A stretch of DNA of 64,000 bases, from NCBI GenBank assembly GCA_903859815.1, contig CAIOOA010000185.1:1-64000 (forward strand), in the 5' to 3' direction. The notes under the pieces are model-generated. The model was not told where the DNA came from. It did no database searches and saw only the letters and a program-made list of their open reading frames with translations. The stretch is from an uncultured Methylococcaceae bacterium (GTDB lineage Bacteria > Pseudomonadota > Gammaproteobacteria > Methylococcales > Methylococcaceae). Shown here piece after piece: positions 51,923 through 64,000 of the stretch (position 1 is its first letter; each line of letters starts with the position of its first letter). Both the position numbers and the translations under genes were made by a program.

Positions 51923-52153
51923 TGGGTAGAAACGCTAACATCGGCAAGCTTGCCTGTCAATGACAAGCATAAACTTTCAGCAATGAGAATTGCTGCAAAC
52001 TCAGCGCCCGACGTGACCCACGACTGAGACCACAACAAAAAAGCCCTGCTAAATGCAGCTAAAGTTAACCCCGCATTTCCAGCAAGATGAAAAAAAATCA
52101 CCGTTGCAAACCGCTCCCACCCGCCTGTTACAACTAAGCAACAGTCCATGTCG

Positions 52154-52182
52154 TTGATCTTTTTCATGCCGATTGTTATTAT
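52154..52182 (+). promoter_or_regulatory. Candidate promoter of the ATP synthase operon
   Basis: TTGATC (52154-52159) and TATTAT (52177-52182) are 17 bases apart, 28 bases before the atpI start. Both boxes are one or two bases from consensus. The stretch from 51923 to here holds no other recognisable feature. Confidence 0.5.
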
Positions 52183-52209
52183 TCCGTCATATTAAGAGGG
52201 TGTCGAATT

Positions 52210-52581
52210 GTGAGCCTGTTCAAACTGGTGAAAAGAGTGCTTCAGCTTCAAATGCTGACTGTGTTGCTGGTTGTGGCCGGGGCATGGGCGCTAGGCGGTG
52301 ACAAACAAGGCATTTCGGCATTGCTAGGTGGTTTGATCGGTTTCTTGCCCAATTTGGTTTTTGCTTTCCTTTTTGGTCGCAAAGACCCCGGCAAGTCGGC
52401 CAATCAAGTGGTCAGGGCTTTCTATTTTGGCGAAGGGCTAAAATTAGGCTTGACCGTCCTCTTGTTTATGATTGTTTTCCAATTGCCAGGCATAGCGGCC
52501 TTGCCTTTATTCATCGCATTCGTGGCTGTCATGGCGGTTTTTTGGTTTTCCCTTCTGTTAAGCAACTATCAGAATTTATAG
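52210..52581 (+). CDS. atpI: ATP synthase protein I
   Basis: The protein has 123 residues and four hydrophobic segments (LTVLLVVAGAWALGG, ISALLGGLIGFLPNLVFAFL, LKLGLTVLLFMIVF, LPLFIAFVAVMAVFWFSLLL). AtpI helps assemble the c-ring and may move Mg2+. The start is a GTG at 52210. First gene of the atp operon; it ends 9 bases before atpB. Confidence 0.9.
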   Translation: MSLFKLVKRVLQLQMLTVLLVVAGAWALGGDKQGISALLGGLIGFLPNLVFAFLFGRKDPGKSANQVVRAFYFGEGLKLGLTVLLFMIVFQLPGIAALPLFIAFVAVMAVFWFSLLLSNYQNL

Positions 52582-52584
52582 TGA

Positions 52585-53367
<783 letters not shown>

Positions 53368-53383
53368 AATCTATTTTTTTTAA

Positions 53384-53668
<285 letters not shown>

Positions 53669-53728
53669 TTATTCGGAGCAGACGATGGCGTCATCGTCAC
53701 TTTTGTTCAAAGCTATGAGGAAAGCGCT

Positions 53729-54208
53729 GTGAGTATAATCGCCACTCTTATCGGGCAGATGATCACCTTCGGGCTTTTGGTGTGGTTCACCATGAAGTTC
53801 GTCTGGCCGCCCTTGATGCAAGCCCTCGAAGAGCGCAAGAAAAAAATTGCCGATGGACTCGCGGCAGGTGAAAAAGGCAAGCAATCATTGGAGCTTGCCG
53901 ATAAAAAAGCCAAGGTTTACATGAAAGAGGCCAAAGAACAAGCGGCCGAAATCGTCAACTTGGCCCAGAAGCGAGCCAATGATTTGGCCGAAGAAAAAAG
54001 GGAAGCTGCAAAACAGGAAGGGGAGCGCATCATCCTTCAGGCTAGATCGGAAATTGATCGTGAAATCCAACAAGCCAAGGAAGAACTTCGCCAACAAGTG
54101 GCAGCGCTTGCCGTTTCTGCTGCCGAGCAAATCTTGAGAAAGGAAGTCGATATCAACAAGCACAAGGAAATTGTTAACAATCTTGGCAATCAACTGGGTC
54201 AAGCCTAA
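53729..54208 (+). CDS. atpF: F0 ATP synthase subunit b
   Basis: The protein has 159 residues. One N-terminal membrane helix ([20 protein letters not shown]) is followed by a long charged helix ([40 protein letters not shown]) that forms the peripheral stalk dimer. The start is a GTG at 53729; the stop overlaps the atpH start by one base. Confidence 0.95.
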   Translation: MSIIATLIGQMITFGLLVWFTMKFVWPPLMQALEERKKKIADGLAAGEKGKQSLELADKKAKVYMKEAKEQAAEIVNLAQKRANDLAEEKREAAKQEGERIILQARSEIDREIQQAKEELRQQVAALAVSAAEQILRKEVDINKHKEIVNNLGNQLGQA

Positions 54209-54744
54209 TGAGCGAATTAGCGACATTGGCTAGGCCATATGCAACGGCGGTCTTCAAGCGGGCCAAGGAAACAGGAACGACCCCACAATGGTCGGATGCC
54301 TTGGAATTTCTGTCCGCAGTCATCTCGGACCCACAGATTGAACGGGCGGCAGAAAACCCAGTAGCCAGCAAAGATAAATTCACTCAGGCTTTGCTAGACC
54401 TATGCCGGGGCAAGATAGACGGCGAGGGCGAAAACTTTGTACGCCTCTTGATCGCCAACAAACGATTGGGACTGATAAAACTCATCAGTGAACAGTTTGA
54501 ACAATTGCGGGCGGACGAAGAAGGCTACATCGTGGCGGAAGTCCATACGGCCTACCCCCTTGACGTCGCGGAGATCAACCAACTCACCACATTATTGCAG
54601 CAAACACTAGGCAAACAGCCAAGGCTGCATATTCTAGTGGACGAAACCTTGATTGGCGGTGTTTTGATTAAAGCCGGGGATCGTGTGATTGACGCATCCG
54701 TCCACGGACAAATTCAGCGCTTGGCCAAGCGACTCTACAACTAG
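54208..54744 (+). CDS. atpH: F1 ATP synthase subunit delta
   Basis: The protein has 178 residues. It joins the b-subunit stalk to the top of F1. [16 protein letters not shown] begins the helical domain, [20 protein letters not shown] and [17 protein letters not shown] the second, and [20 protein letters not shown] is the C-terminal family block. It overlaps atpF at ATGA-type coupling. Confidence 0.96.
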   Translation: MSELATLARPYATAVFKRAKETGTTPQWSDALEFLSAVISDPQIERAAENPVASKDKFTQALLDLCRGKIDGEGENFVRLLIANKRLGLIKLISEQFEQLRADEEGYIVAEVHTAYPLDVAEINQLTTLLQQTLGKQPRLHILVDETLIGGVLIKAGDRVIDASVHGQIQRLAKRLYN

Positions 54745-54760
54745 AGCGAGAAACAGAATC

Positions 54761-56302
54761 ATGCAATTAAACCCCTCTGAAATCAGCGACCTCATTAAAA
54801 GCAAAATCGAGAATTTCGATGTAGGCGTTGAGTCCCGCACCGAAGGAACTATCGTCAGCTTGACCGACGGCATCGTCCGTGTTCATGGATTGAGCGACGT
54901 GATGCAAGGCGAAATGTTGGAATTCCCCGGCAATACCTTTGGCATGGCACTTAACTTGGAAAGAGATTCGGTCGGTGCTGTCGTACTAGGCTCTTATGAC
55001 CACTTGGCGGAAGGCGACACCGTAAAATGCACTGGCAGGATTCTTGAAGTGCCGGTCGGCGAACAATTGCTAGGCCGCGTGGTGGATGCCTTGGGCAACC
55101 CCATCGACGGCAAGGGTCCGATCAATGCGACGGAAACCTCGCCCATTGAAAAAATCGCCCCCGGCGTAATCGCCCGCCAGTCCGTCAGCCAACCGCTGCA
55201 AACCGGACTTAAGGCCATTGACTCAATGATCCCAATCGGTCGCGGACAACGCGAATTGATCATTGGCGACCGCCAAACCGGCAAAACCGCCATCGCGATT
55301 GACACCATCATCAATCAAAAAGGCACTGGCGTTAAGTGTATTTATGTCGCCATCGGACAGAAACAATCGTCCATCGCCAACGTGGTGCGCAAGCTGGAAG
55401 AACACGGTGCCTTGGCCCATACCATCATTGTGGTAGCCTCCGCTTCGGAATCTGCCGCATTGCAATTCATCGCTCCCTACAGCGGCTGCTCCATCGGAGA
55501 ATATTTCCGCGACCGTGGCGAAGATGCGCTCATCATTTATGACGATCTGACCAAGCAAGCCTGGGCTTATCGCCAAGTCTCGCTACTGCTACGCCGTCCG
55601 CCAGGCCGCGAAGCCTATCCCGGCGACGTGTTCTACTTGCATTCCCGCTTGTTGGAGCGTGCCTCACGCATCAACCCGGAAGAAGTTGAAAAGCTGACGG
55701 GCGGTAGGATCAAAGGCAAGACGGGTTCCCTCACCGCTTTGCCCATCATCGAAACACAAGCGGGCGACGTATCGGCATTCGTACCCACCAACGTGATTTC
55801 CATCACTGACGGGCAGATTTTCTTGGAAACCAGTCTGTTCAACTCAGGCATACGCCCTGCGGTGAACGCCGGCCTTTCCGTGTCCCGAGTCGGTGGTGCG
55901 GCCCAGACCAAAATTGTCAAGAAGCTTGGCGGCGGTGTCCGATTGGACTTGGCGCAATATCGTGAACTGGCAGCTTTCGCCCAATTTGCATCGGACTTGG
56001 ACGAAGGCACTCGCAAGCAGATTGAGCGAGGCCAACGCGTAACCGAAGTCATGAAGCAAAACCAATATGCGCCTTACAGCGTCGCGCAGATGGCGATTTC
56101 CCTGTATGCCGCTAACGAGGGCATGCTCGACGATATTGAAGTCAATAAGATTCGTGATTTCGAAGAAGCGATGCAAAACTATATGAAAACCGAACATGCT
56201 GACTTGTTGGACTCGATTAACACATCGGGTGACTACAACAATGACATCCAGTCCGCCATTGATTCGGCGATTAAGAAGTTCAAAGCAACGCATGCCTGGT
56301 AA
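54761..56302 (+). CDS. atpA: F1 ATP synthase subunit alpha
   Basis: The protein has 513 residues. It carries the non-catalytic nucleotide sites of F1. [20 protein letters not shown] is the family start, Walker A is [15 protein letters not shown], and the conserved blocks [20 protein letters not shown] and [20 protein letters not shown] follow. The start at 54761 is chosen over an in-frame ATG 24 codons upstream, which lies inside atpH. Confidence 0.98.
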   Translation: MQLNPSEISDLIKSKIENFDVGVESRTEGTIVSLTDGIVRVHGLSDVMQGEMLEFPGNTFGMALNLERDSVGAVVLGSYDHLAEGDTVKCTGRILEVPVGEQLLGRVVDALGNPIDGKGPINATETSPIEKIAPGVIARQSVSQPLQTGLKAIDSMIPIGRGQRELIIGDRQTGKTAIAIDTIINQKGTGVKCIYVAIGQKQSSIANVVRKLEEHGALAHTIIVVASASESAALQFIAPYSGCSIGEYFRDRGEDALIIYDDLTKQAWAYRQVSLLLRRPPGREAYPGDVFYLHSRLLERASRINPEEVEKLTGGRIKGKTGSLTALPIIETQAGDVSAFVPTNVISITDGQIFLETSLFNSGIRPAVNAGLSVSRVGGAAQTKIVKKLGGGVRLDLAQYRELAAFAQFASDLDEGTRKQIERGQRVTEVMKQNQYAPYSVAQMAISLYAANEGMLDDIEVNKIRDFEEAMQNYMKTEHADLLDSINTSGDYNNDIQSAIDSAIKKFKATHAW

Positions 56303-56313
56303 GGGTTAAAAAC

Positions 56314-57177
56314 ATGGCCGTAGGTAAAGAAATTCGAGTGAAGATTGCGAGTATTAAAAATACTCAGAAAATCACACGAGCGATGGAAAAGGTGGCAACC
56401 AGCAAAATGCGCAAGACGCAAACAAGGATGCTCGCCACCCGCCCCTACTCCAAAAAGATTGCACAGATCATCCACCATTTGTCCCACGCCAAACCGGAAT
56501 ACACCCATCCGTTTATGGTGGAAAGGCCGATAAAGCGAGTGGGTGTCATCGTGTTGACATCGGATCGCGGACTGTGTGGCGGGCTAAACTCCAATCTGTT
56601 TAGAATGGCCCTGCGCCAGTTTCGCAGTTGGGGCAAAGACCATGTCGAAGCACAAATTTCCGTCATAGGTCAGAAAGGTTGCTCTTTCTTTCATGGAATT
56701 GGGGCTAAAATCATCGCCCAAGCAACCAAGTTGGGCGACAGTCCGCACCTTGAAGACATCATCGGCGTGATCAAAGTCATGTTGGATGATTATCGCGACG
56801 GCAACATAGACGAACTTTATGTCGCCTATAACGAGTTCGTCAACACCATGACGCAAAAGCCGAAGTTATTGCAATTACTGCCGATCAAATGCGATGAACT
56901 GACTCCTGAATTGGCCGGGCATTGGGATTATATCTACGAGCCTGATGCCAAAGAAGTATTGGATGACTTGTTGGTTCGCTATGTTGAGTCCTTGGTGTTC
57001 CAAGGCTTGGTGGAGAATAATGCTTGCGAACAGGCGGCGCGTATGGTTGCCATGAAGAGCGCATCGGATAACGCGGGAAAGCTTATCAGCGAATTGCAGT
57101 TGATTTACAACAAAGCCCGCCAAGCGGCCATCACCCAAGAAATTTCCGAAATTGTCGGTGGCGCGGCTGCGGTTTGA
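56314..57177 (+). CDS. atpG: F1 ATP synthase subunit gamma
   Basis: The protein has 287 residues and forms the rotating central shaft. N-terminal helix [20 protein letters not shown] and C-terminal helix [20 protein letters not shown] with [20 protein letters not shown] make the coiled coil; the Rossmann part has [19 protein letters not shown]. It lies 11 bases after atpA. Confidence 0.97.
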   Translation: MAVGKEIRVKIASIKNTQKITRAMEKVATSKMRKTQTRMLATRPYSKKIAQIIHHLSHAKPEYTHPFMVERPIKRVGVIVLTSDRGLCGGLNSNLFRMALRQFRSWGKDHVEAQISVIGQKGCSFFHGIGAKIIAQATKLGDSPHLEDIIGVIKVMLDDYRDGNIDELYVAYNEFVNTMTQKPKLLQLLPIKCDELTPELAGHWDYIYEPDAKEVLDDLLVRYVESLVFQGLVENNACEQAARMVAMKSASDNAGKLISELQLIYNKARQAAITQEISEIVGGAAAV

Positions 57178-57210
57178 TAAGCCCCCCTCTCATCATTGGG
57201 AGGGAGTTAA

Positions 57211-58626
<1,416 letters not shown>

Positions 58627-58653
58627 CAAAATAAAGTTCGGAGTACTGCACCC

Positions 58654-59073
58654 ATGGTTATGACAATCCATGTCGATATTGTCAGCGCGGAGGAGAAAGT
58701 ATTCTCCGGGCTTGCAGAACTAGTGATTGCTCCTGCCGAGGAGGGTGACGTGGGTATCGCAGCCCGCCATGCGCCTATGCTCACTAGGCTAAAGGCGGGG
58801 GAGGTCAGGGTTAAAGTTAACAATTCCGAAACCTTGCCATTCTATGTCTCTGGCGGTGTCTTGGAAGTGCAGCCTCATGTAGTGTCGGTGTTGGCCGACA
58901 GGGCTGTCAGGGCCAAGGACATAGACGAGGCTGCTGCCGTGGAAGCCAAGCGCCGCGCAGAGGAAACCTTAAGCGACCGTTCTGGCAAGCTTGACTACGC
59001 CAAAGCGCAATTGGAATTGATTGAAGCCGTGGCTCAACTGCGGACACTAGACCGTTATCGTAAAAACCGCTGA
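58654..59073 (+). CDS. atpC: F1 ATP synthase subunit epsilon
   Basis: The protein has 139 residues. An N-terminal beta barrel (MTIHVDIVSAEEKVFSGLAE, GDVGIAARHAPMLTRLKAGE, PFYVSGGVLEVQPHVVSVLA) is followed by two C-terminal helices that can inhibit rotation. It is the last gene of the operon and is followed by a terminator. Confidence 0.97.
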   Translation: MVMTIHVDIVSAEEKVFSGLAELVIAPAEEGDVGIAARHAPMLTRLKAGEVRVKVNNSETLPFYVSGGVLEVQPHVVSVLADRAVRAKDIDEAAAVEAKRRAEETLSDRSGKLDYAKAQLELIEAVAQLRTLDRYRKNR

Positions 59074-59089
59074 AATCCTCTCAAAGCAA

Positions 59090-59138
59090 CCCAGTGTGCC
59101 ACGGAATTTCTTATTCTCGCATGGCTCACTGGGTTTTT
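59090..59138 (+). terminator. Terminator of the atp operon
   Basis: CCCAGTG-T-GCCA pairs with TGGC-T-CACTGGG (11 base pairs with one opposed T) around a 25-base loop and is followed by TTTTTG. It ends 16 bases after the atpC stop begins the spacer to glmU. Confidence 0.8.
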
Positions 59139-59160
59139 GTGTTACAGGAGACTGGCGACC

Positions 59161-60564
59161 ATGAAAAAACTGGCTAAACGGAACGATGATTATATGAAAT
59201 TGCAAACTATCATTTTAGCGGCAGGCCAAGGCACACGGATGCGCTCGTCCATGCCTAAAGTCTTGCATAAAATTGGTGGCAAAGCCTTGTTGGCTCATGT
59301 CTATGATTTGGCCATGCAATTGGCTGACAATTCCGTCAACATCATTTACGGTCACGGGGGCGAGCAAGTCTTAGCCACACTGGCCGGAATTAACGCCTTA
59401 TGGACGGAACAAAAGCAGCAATTGGGCACGGGCCACGCCGTGATGCAAGTGGCTGACTGGATAGAAGATGCCAGCACAGTCTTAATCCTTTACGGAGACG
59501 TACCGTTATTGCGGTTGGAAACGGTCACCAAACTAACAGGGTTTGCCGATCAAAAAAATATGGGCTTGTTGACGGTCAACCTTGACGATCCGACTGGCTA
59601 TGGTCGCATCGTCCGCGATGAAGGTGGCAAAGTGCTGGCTATTGTTGAGGAAAAAGATGCCAATCCTCAACAACGCAGCATACATGAATCCAATACGGGC
59701 ATTCTTGCTGTCAACGGTGGATTGTTGAAATCTTGGCTTAACCGGCTGGACAATCAAAACGCCCAAGGCGAATATTATTTGACCGATGTCATCGGTTTGG
59801 CAGTCTCTGATGGAATTCATGTTCACACCGTTCAACCCATTGATGATTCCGAGGTGATGGGCATCAACAATCGTCTGCAACTGGCCCAGTTGGAACGTGT
59901 ATATCAAATGCGAATTGCCAACAAATTAATGGAAAATGGCGTAACCTTGTTCGACCCTGCCCGCTTCGATCTGCGGGGAGAAATCTTGTCTCACGGGCAA
60001 GACATTGAAATCGATGTGAATGTGGTTCTTCTAGGCAAGATAAAGTTGGGCAATCGGGTTAAAATCGGGCCTAACGTATTCATCAAAGACAGCGAAATCA
60101 AAGATGATTCAGAAATTTTTGCCAACTCTGTCATTGAGAATGCTGTCATTGGTTCCGATTGCCGGGTAGGCCCTTTTGCCCGGGTTCGTCCTGACAGTCA
60201 TATCGGCAACCATGTCCATATTGGCAACTTTGTCGAAATCAAAAAGTCGAATATTGGCGAAGGCACAAAAATCAACCACTTAAGCTATGTAGGCGATGCA
60301 AAAGTTGGAGTCGGGGTGAATCTGGGTGCGGGGACGATCACCTGCAATTACGACGGTGTCAATAAACATATGACGGTCATTGAAGATGGCGCGTTCATTG
60401 GCTCGGACACTCAGTTGGTGGCCCCCGTAAAAGTCGGTAAAAATGCCACCATCGGAGCGGGTTCAACCATCACCAAAGATGCGCCTGAGGGTGAATTGAC
60501 CGTAAGCAGACCTAAACAAGTCACTATACCGGGATGGCAACGTCCTGTAAAACAGAAGGTTTAA
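59161..60564 (+). CDS. glmU: Bifunctional UDP-GlcNAc pyrophosphorylase / GlcN-1-P acetyltransferase
   Basis: The enzyme acetylates glucosamine-1-phosphate and then makes UDP-GlcNAc. The N-terminal part has IILAAGQGTRMRSSMPKVLH (nucleotide-binding and catalytic Arg) and GTGHAVMQVADW. The C-terminal left-handed beta-helix has RVGPFARVRPDSHIGNHVHI, NHLSYVGDAKVG (catalytic His) and NYDGVNKHMTVI. AGGAG lies 10 bases before ATG 59161, giving 467 residues; an in-frame ATG at 59194 gives 456, equal to E. coli, but has no clear ribosome-binding site. Start is therefore uncertain. glmS follows directly. Confidence 0.96.
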   Translation: MKKLAKRNDDYMKLQTIILAAGQGTRMRSSMPKVLHKIGGKALLAHVYDLAMQLADNSVNIIYGHGGEQVLATLAGINALWTEQKQQLGTGHAVMQVADWIEDASTVLILYGDVPLLRLETVTKLTGFADQKNMGLLTVNLDDPTGYGRIVRDEGGKVLAIVEEKDANPQQRSIHESNTGILAVNGGLLKSWLNRLDNQNAQGEYYLTDVIGLAVSDGIHVHTVQPIDDSEVMGINNRLQLAQLERVYQMRIANKLMENGVTLFDPARFDLRGEILSHGQDIEIDVNVVLLGKIKLGNRVKIGPNVFIKDSEIKDDSEIFANSVIENAVIGSDCRVGPFARVRPDSHIGNHVHIGNFVEIKKSNIGEGTKINHLSYVGDAKVGVGVNLGAGTITCNYDGVNKHMTVIEDGAFIGSDTQLVAPVKVGKNATIGAGSTITKDAPEGELTVSRPKQVTIPGWQRPVKQKV

Positions 60565-60568
60565 TCTA

Positions 60569-62401
60569 ATGTGTGGTATTGTCGGGGCCGTTGCCCATCG
60601 AATCATTACACCCGTTCTCATTGAAGGGCTGCGCCGCTTGGAATATCGTGGCTACGACTCTGCCGGAATTGCTGTCATTTCCGCTAACAACGAAATTGAT
60701 CGCATCCGTAGTCTCGGTAAAATCAGGGAGTTGGAAAAATTATTGGCTAAGATGCCTGTGGCAGGCAAGGTTGGAATAGCCCATACACGCTGGGCCACGC
60801 ATGGCGTTCCTGCCGAGCGCAATGCCCATCCTCATTTATCGCGGAATGCTGTCGCCGTGGTGCATAACGGCATCATCGAGAACCACAATGAACTCCGTAA
60901 GTCATTGGAACAACAAGGCTTTGAGTTTACATCTGAAACCGACACGGAAGTCATTGCCCATCAAATCCAATATTTCATCGAACAAGGTCACGCCATTCTT
61001 GATGCCATTCGCAAAACCACCAACATGCTCGAAGGTGCTTACGCAATTGGTGTGATCAACACTGGCAACCCTAACACTCTATATGCCGCTCGCCATGGTA
61101 GTCCATTAGTGGTAGGGCTGGGTGACAGCGAAAATTTCATCGCATCCGATATTTTTGCCTTAGTCGGGGAAACCAAGCGTTTTATTTTTCTTGAAGACGG
61201 GGATATCGCTGTTCTCAACACGGAGAACGTGCATGTTTTTGACAAGGACGATCATCAAGTTGAACGGGAAGTCAATGAGACGAAACTGTCAGCGGACTCG
61301 GTCGAACGCGGTCATTACCGACATTACATGCAAAAGGAGATTCACGAACAACCGGTGGCGGTCGAAAAATGCCTGGACGGGCGCATACACGCTGGCAAAA
61401 TCTTACCCGCGACATTCGGGTTAAAGGCGGAACAAGCCTTCGACAGTATCAAGGCCGTGCAAATCGTTGCTTGCGGAACTAGTTACCATGCGGGCATGGT
61501 GGCTCGTTACTGGATGGAAGATATTGCTGGTATTCCTTGCAACGTGGAAGTGGCCAGTGAATTCCGTTATCGCAGGAATGTCGTTGCCCCCAATACGCTG
61601 TTCGTAACGATTTCCCAGTCAGGGGAAACCGCCGACACTCTGGCAGCATTAAAGGAAGCTAAAAAACTGGGATATGTCCATACCCTAGCCATCTGCAATG
61701 TACCTGAAAGCTCCATTGTTCGGGAGTCTGACTCTAATTTGATGACCCGTGCCGGACCTGAAATCGGTGTCGCCTCCACCAAGGCATTCACCACGCAACT
61801 GACCGCCCTGCTATTGTTGGTAGTGGCGCTCGGCCGTCGTAACGGGCTTGCACCCGAGGAAGAGCTCAGAATCGTGGATGAATTGCGGCGTTTGCCTAAC
61901 CAAATAAGGCACGCCCTTAGATTGGAAAACGAAATCGAACGATGGGCGGAGCTATTTGGCGATAAAGAACATGCACTTTTCTTAGGACGTGGCGCACAGT
62001 ATCCAGTCGCCATGGAGGGTGCGCTTAAACTTAAGGAAATATCCTATATTCATGCCGAAGCCTATCCTGCTGGGGAATTGAAGCATGGGCCACTGGCATT
62101 GATTGACAGCCAAATGCCTGTCATCTCGGTCGCCCCCAACAACGACCTTTTGGAAAAGCTAAAATCCAACCTCCAAGAAGTCCATGCAAGAGGGGGGCAG
62201 TTATTCGTTTTCGCGGATGCCGGTGCATCCATGGAAAGTGTCCCCAATGTCAAATTGTTAAGGGTGGCCGCTACCCAAGAAGTCATAGCCCCCATTGTAT
62301 ATACCATCCCTTTGCAGTTACTCGCCTATCATGTGGCCCTAATTAAAGGAACGGATGTTGACCAACCTAGGAATCTAGCCAAATCGGTGACAGTGGAATA
62401 G
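60569..62401 (+). CDS. glmS: Glutamine-fructose-6-phosphate aminotransferase
   Basis: The protein has 610 residues and makes glucosamine-6-phosphate. The glutaminase domain starts at Cys2 (CGIVGAVAHR), with RRLEYRGYDSAGIAV and HTRWATHG. Two SIS domains follow (ACGTSYHAGMVARYWMED, TISQSGETADTLAALKEAKK, FLGRGAQYPVAMEGALKLKE), with the C-terminal NLAKSVTVE. It lies 4 bases after glmU; together they feed peptidoglycan and lipopolysaccharide synthesis. The ~60 bases around 62446-62510 contain an imperfect inverted repeat that may end transcription. Confidence 0.98.
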   Translation: MCGIVGAVAHRIITPVLIEGLRRLEYRGYDSAGIAVISANNEIDRIRSLGKIRELEKLLAKMPVAGKVGIAHTRWATHGVPAERNAHPHLSRNAVAVVHNGIIENHNELRKSLEQQGFEFTSETDTEVIAHQIQYFIEQGHAILDAIRKTTNMLEGAYAIGVINTGNPNTLYAARHGSPLVVGLGDSENFIASDIFALVGETKRFIFLEDGDIAVLNTENVHVFDKDDHQVEREVNETKLSADSVERGHYRHYMQKEIHEQPVAVEKCLDGRIHAGKILPATFGLKAEQAFDSIKAVQIVACGTSYHAGMVARYWMEDIAGIPCNVEVASEFRYRRNVVAPNTLFVTISQSGETADTLAALKEAKKLGYVHTLAICNVPESSIVRESDSNLMTRAGPEIGVASTKAFTTQLTALLLLVVALGRRNGLAPEEELRIVDELRRLPNQIRHALRLENEIERWAELFGDKEHALFLGRGAQYPVAMEGALKLKEISYIHAEAYPAGELKHGPLALIDSQMPVISVAPNNDLLEKLKSNLQEVHARGGQLFVFADAGASMESVPNVKLLRVAATQEVIAPIVYTIPLQLLAYHVALIKGTDVDQPRNLAKSVTVE

Positions 62402-62543
62402 CCAAATTGGAATTTGACAATATCCTCCATCTATTCTACATTCTGAGGATTATTCTGTTCCTGCCTAGGTCTTCGCCCTTTTCAGCAGGAATAATTCCAA
62501 CTCTGGATTCTAGGGAATGTCTTGCTGAAGGTTGCCAAGATCA

Positions 62544-63884
62544 ATGAATTTACTTAAAGACTTGTTCGGCATAGACACCGATCTGGATGAAGCCTATAAA
62601 CCGGAGGAATTATCCTATAAGCCTGATGGGTTCTCCTACAAACCCATGGCGATCTCACCAGAGATTCTTCAACGGCTCATTCCCATCAGAAGTTTCCCTA
62701 CTGAAGAATTACAGTCTTTCGCTTGGAGCCGCACCGCCGAGGTTTTTTGCCCTGGAAGCGTATTATTCAAACGCGATCAGTTGGCAAGATACCTTTTCTA
62801 CCTACTCGAAGGTGTGGTGCGCATTGAAGTGGATGACCACAACTCCTACGAGATTTCCGCTAACAGCGAGTTAACCAAGTTTCCGATATGCGGTGGGGTA
62901 AGCTACAGTGCGACTTGCATTGCGGCGACAAAAATTCAAGTATTACGAATTTCACATAAGGTTTTAGGATGGCAGGGTTATAACTCGACATTGCCACCGA
63001 CAAGTTATGTTGAAATCGACGAGGAAACTATTCCAGAACAAACCCGATCCAGTCAATTTTATCAAGTATTCTATCAAGACTTCCGAAGCGAAAATTTACG
63101 GATACGCACCATCCCGGAAGTCGTTCAGAAATTAAAACTGTTGTTAGCACGGGAGGTAGGTTTTAAAAAAGCCATACAAGCCATGCAAGTGGAGCCTACC
63201 ATCGCATTGAAGCTGGTGCAATTGTCGAATAGTGGCCTATATCTTCCTGGCCACCCTGTGAACAACTGCCATAATGCCGTGTATCGATTGGGATTGTCGG
63301 CGACAAAAAACCTGGTGATTGACTACTGTTTGAACGAAACATTTTCAATGCACGACGAATTTCTGTCGCAATTGATTCGCGATGAATGGGTGAACAGCCT
63401 TTATCTTTCCAAAATTTGCAGGGTGATGGCCGAACAAATCCCCGGGGTCAACCCAAAAAGCGCCCAACTTGCCGGATTGATAGCCAACATAGGCAAACTC
63501 CCCATCTTAGCCTTTGCCGAAAACTTCCCTCACGAATACTGGACTCCCGAGGATATTTTCAATGTGCTTGAGGCTTTGCAAGGCAGAGTAGGCTCCTATG
63601 TGTTGGCCCACGCCGGATTTCCCCAAGAGTTAGTTGAAGTGCCCATGCTTGCTGAAAAATGGAAGCATAACAGCGGTCAACAGACGACCTTAAGTGATGT
63701 TGTGGTTTTATCCAAACTTCATTTCCTATGGGGGACGCAAAGCAAGCGCCACCTACCCCCATTAAAATCCTTGCCTGCTTACGCAAAGCTAGCCCCAGGC
63801 ATGTTATCCCCCGAAAGTTCCCTGCACATATTAAATTTTGCCAAGGCGAAAGCCTCCAGTGTGCTCAAAGTATTCAACGCCTGA
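62544..63884 (+). CDS. Cyclic-nucleotide-binding-like / HDOD-domain protein
   Basis: The protein has 446 residues. The N-terminus has three YKP repeats (AYKPEELSYKPDGFSYKP). Residues ~45-140 look like a cNMP-binding jelly roll (FCPGSVLFKRDQLARYLFYL, then LEGVVRIEVDDHNSYEI). Residues ~185-400 are HDOD: LLAREVGFKKAIQAMQVEPT, IALKLVQLSNSGLY, CHNAVYRLGLSATKNLVIDY and SAQLAGLIANIGKLPILAFA. HDOD proteins act in signalling without phosphodiesterase activity. ATG 62544 is chosen (MNLLKDLFGI); a TTG four codons upstream is an alternative. The final ~115 bases of the window hold nothing recognised. Confidence 0.82.
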   Translation: MNLLKDLFGIDTDLDEAYKPEELSYKPDGFSYKPMAISPEILQRLIPIRSFPTEELQSFAWSRTAEVFCPGSVLFKRDQLARYLFYLLEGVVRIEVDDHNSYEISANSELTKFPICGGVSYSATCIAATKIQVLRISHKVLGWQGYNSTLPPTSYVEIDEETIPEQTRSSQFYQVFYQDFRSENLRIRTIPEVVQKLKLLLAREVGFKKAIQAMQVEPTIALKLVQLSNSGLYLPGHPVNNCHNAVYRLGLSATKNLVIDYCLNETFSMHDEFLSQLIRDEWVNSLYLSKICRVMAEQIPGVNPKSAQLAGLIANIGKLPILAFAENFPHEYWTPEDIFNVLEALQGRVGSYVLAHAGFPQELVEVPMLAEKWKHNSGQQTTLSDVVVLSKLHFLWGTQSKRHLPPLKSLPAYAKLAPGMLSPESSLHILNFAKAKASSVLKVFNA

Positions 63885-64000
63885 ATCTCAGCGTTTCCAG
63901 TCTCTCACACTATTTTTCAAAATCCGGTAATTTTTCACAGTTTTGTTTTCGTCAACTGTGTAAAGTGTAAACCGAATGAAGTGGCAGAAAGTCATCTGGC

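Noticed and set aside
51919-52167. 82-residue minus-strand frame upstream of atpI
   Set aside because: No ribosome-binding site and no family pattern; it would overlap the atp control region.

Overview
The window looks like a chromosomal segment of a gammaproteobacterial methylotroph, most likely a methanotroph of the Methylococcales. The marker is the adjacent pair ftr/fhcD and fhcC (37.7-39.4 kb), which belong to the tetrahydromethanopterin-linked C1 pathway. The housekeeping genes (murJ-ribF-ileS-lspA, rnr-rlmB, trmJ, cysE, slyX, pilU, atpIBEFHAGDC-glmU-glmS) fit that placement. No rRNA operon, integrase, intact transposase or CRISPR array was seen, and only one tRNA (Leu-CAG).

Layout. 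0-2.1 kb: palindromic repeats, tRNA-Leu, a coiled-coil nuclease-like gene and rpsT. 2.2-8.0 kb: murJ-ribF-ileS-lspA. 8.1-9.5 kb: ampD (minus strand), then moaD-moaE. 9.5-14.6 kb: a DUF29 remnant, two small secreted proteins, then on the minus strand rnr-rlmB followed by two overlapping TIR-domain genes. 14.8-20.9 kb: yajD-like HNH gene, hypothetical genes, and a 1.3-kb tandem duplication holding two PEP-CTERM M28 peptidases and a broken copy of the rlmI 3' end; then rlmI and slyX. 20.9-24.1 kb: a PD-(D/E)XK-like gene, suhB, trmJ, cysE. 24.1-27.8 kb: a repeat-rich spacer and a 1029-residue DUF4062-like/nSTAND/FGE-sulfatase protein. 27.8-31 kb: baeRS-like two-component genes and an EF-hand protein.

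31.2-35 kb is a toxin-antitoxin and selfish-gene patch: mazEF, a PEP-CTERM protein, an XRE regulator, an Rpn-like nuclease, and two UPF0175 antitoxins whose DUF3368 toxins are both broken. 35.2-41.3 kb: ahcY behind a SAH riboswitch, a BFD-like ferredoxin, a Uma2 gene, ftr-fhcC, a NYN gene and pilU. 41.3-43.7 kb: a Uma2 remnant, a HicB-like gene, a PLD-family nuclease and a parDE-like pair. 43.8-50 kb: metK, thyA, lgt, a GNAT-like gene, a sulfotransferase and a DNA methyltransferase fused to a nuclease-like domain. 50.3-51.9 kb: an FN3 protein and an 84-bp tandem-repeat locus. 52.2-62.4 kb: the complete ATP synthase operon, glmU and glmS. 62.5-63.9 kb: a cNMP-binding/HDOD protein.

MetK and AhcY are two parts of the activated-methyl cycle, and the riboswitch ties ahcY to S-adenosylhomocysteine. 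Ftr and FhcC carry C1 units toward formate. GlmS and GlmU together with MurJ, AmpD, Lgt and LspA cover parts of envelope synthesis and recycling. The spacers hold many copies of a short palindromic repeat (8-base arms GTCAAAGC/GCTTTGAC) and a related variant, plus REP-like repeats. The items most worth a second look are the nSTAND-FGE protein, whose C-terminus looks like a diversity-generating-retroelement variable region, the TIR gene pair behind rnr-rlmB, and the frameshifted 84-bp repeat locus.
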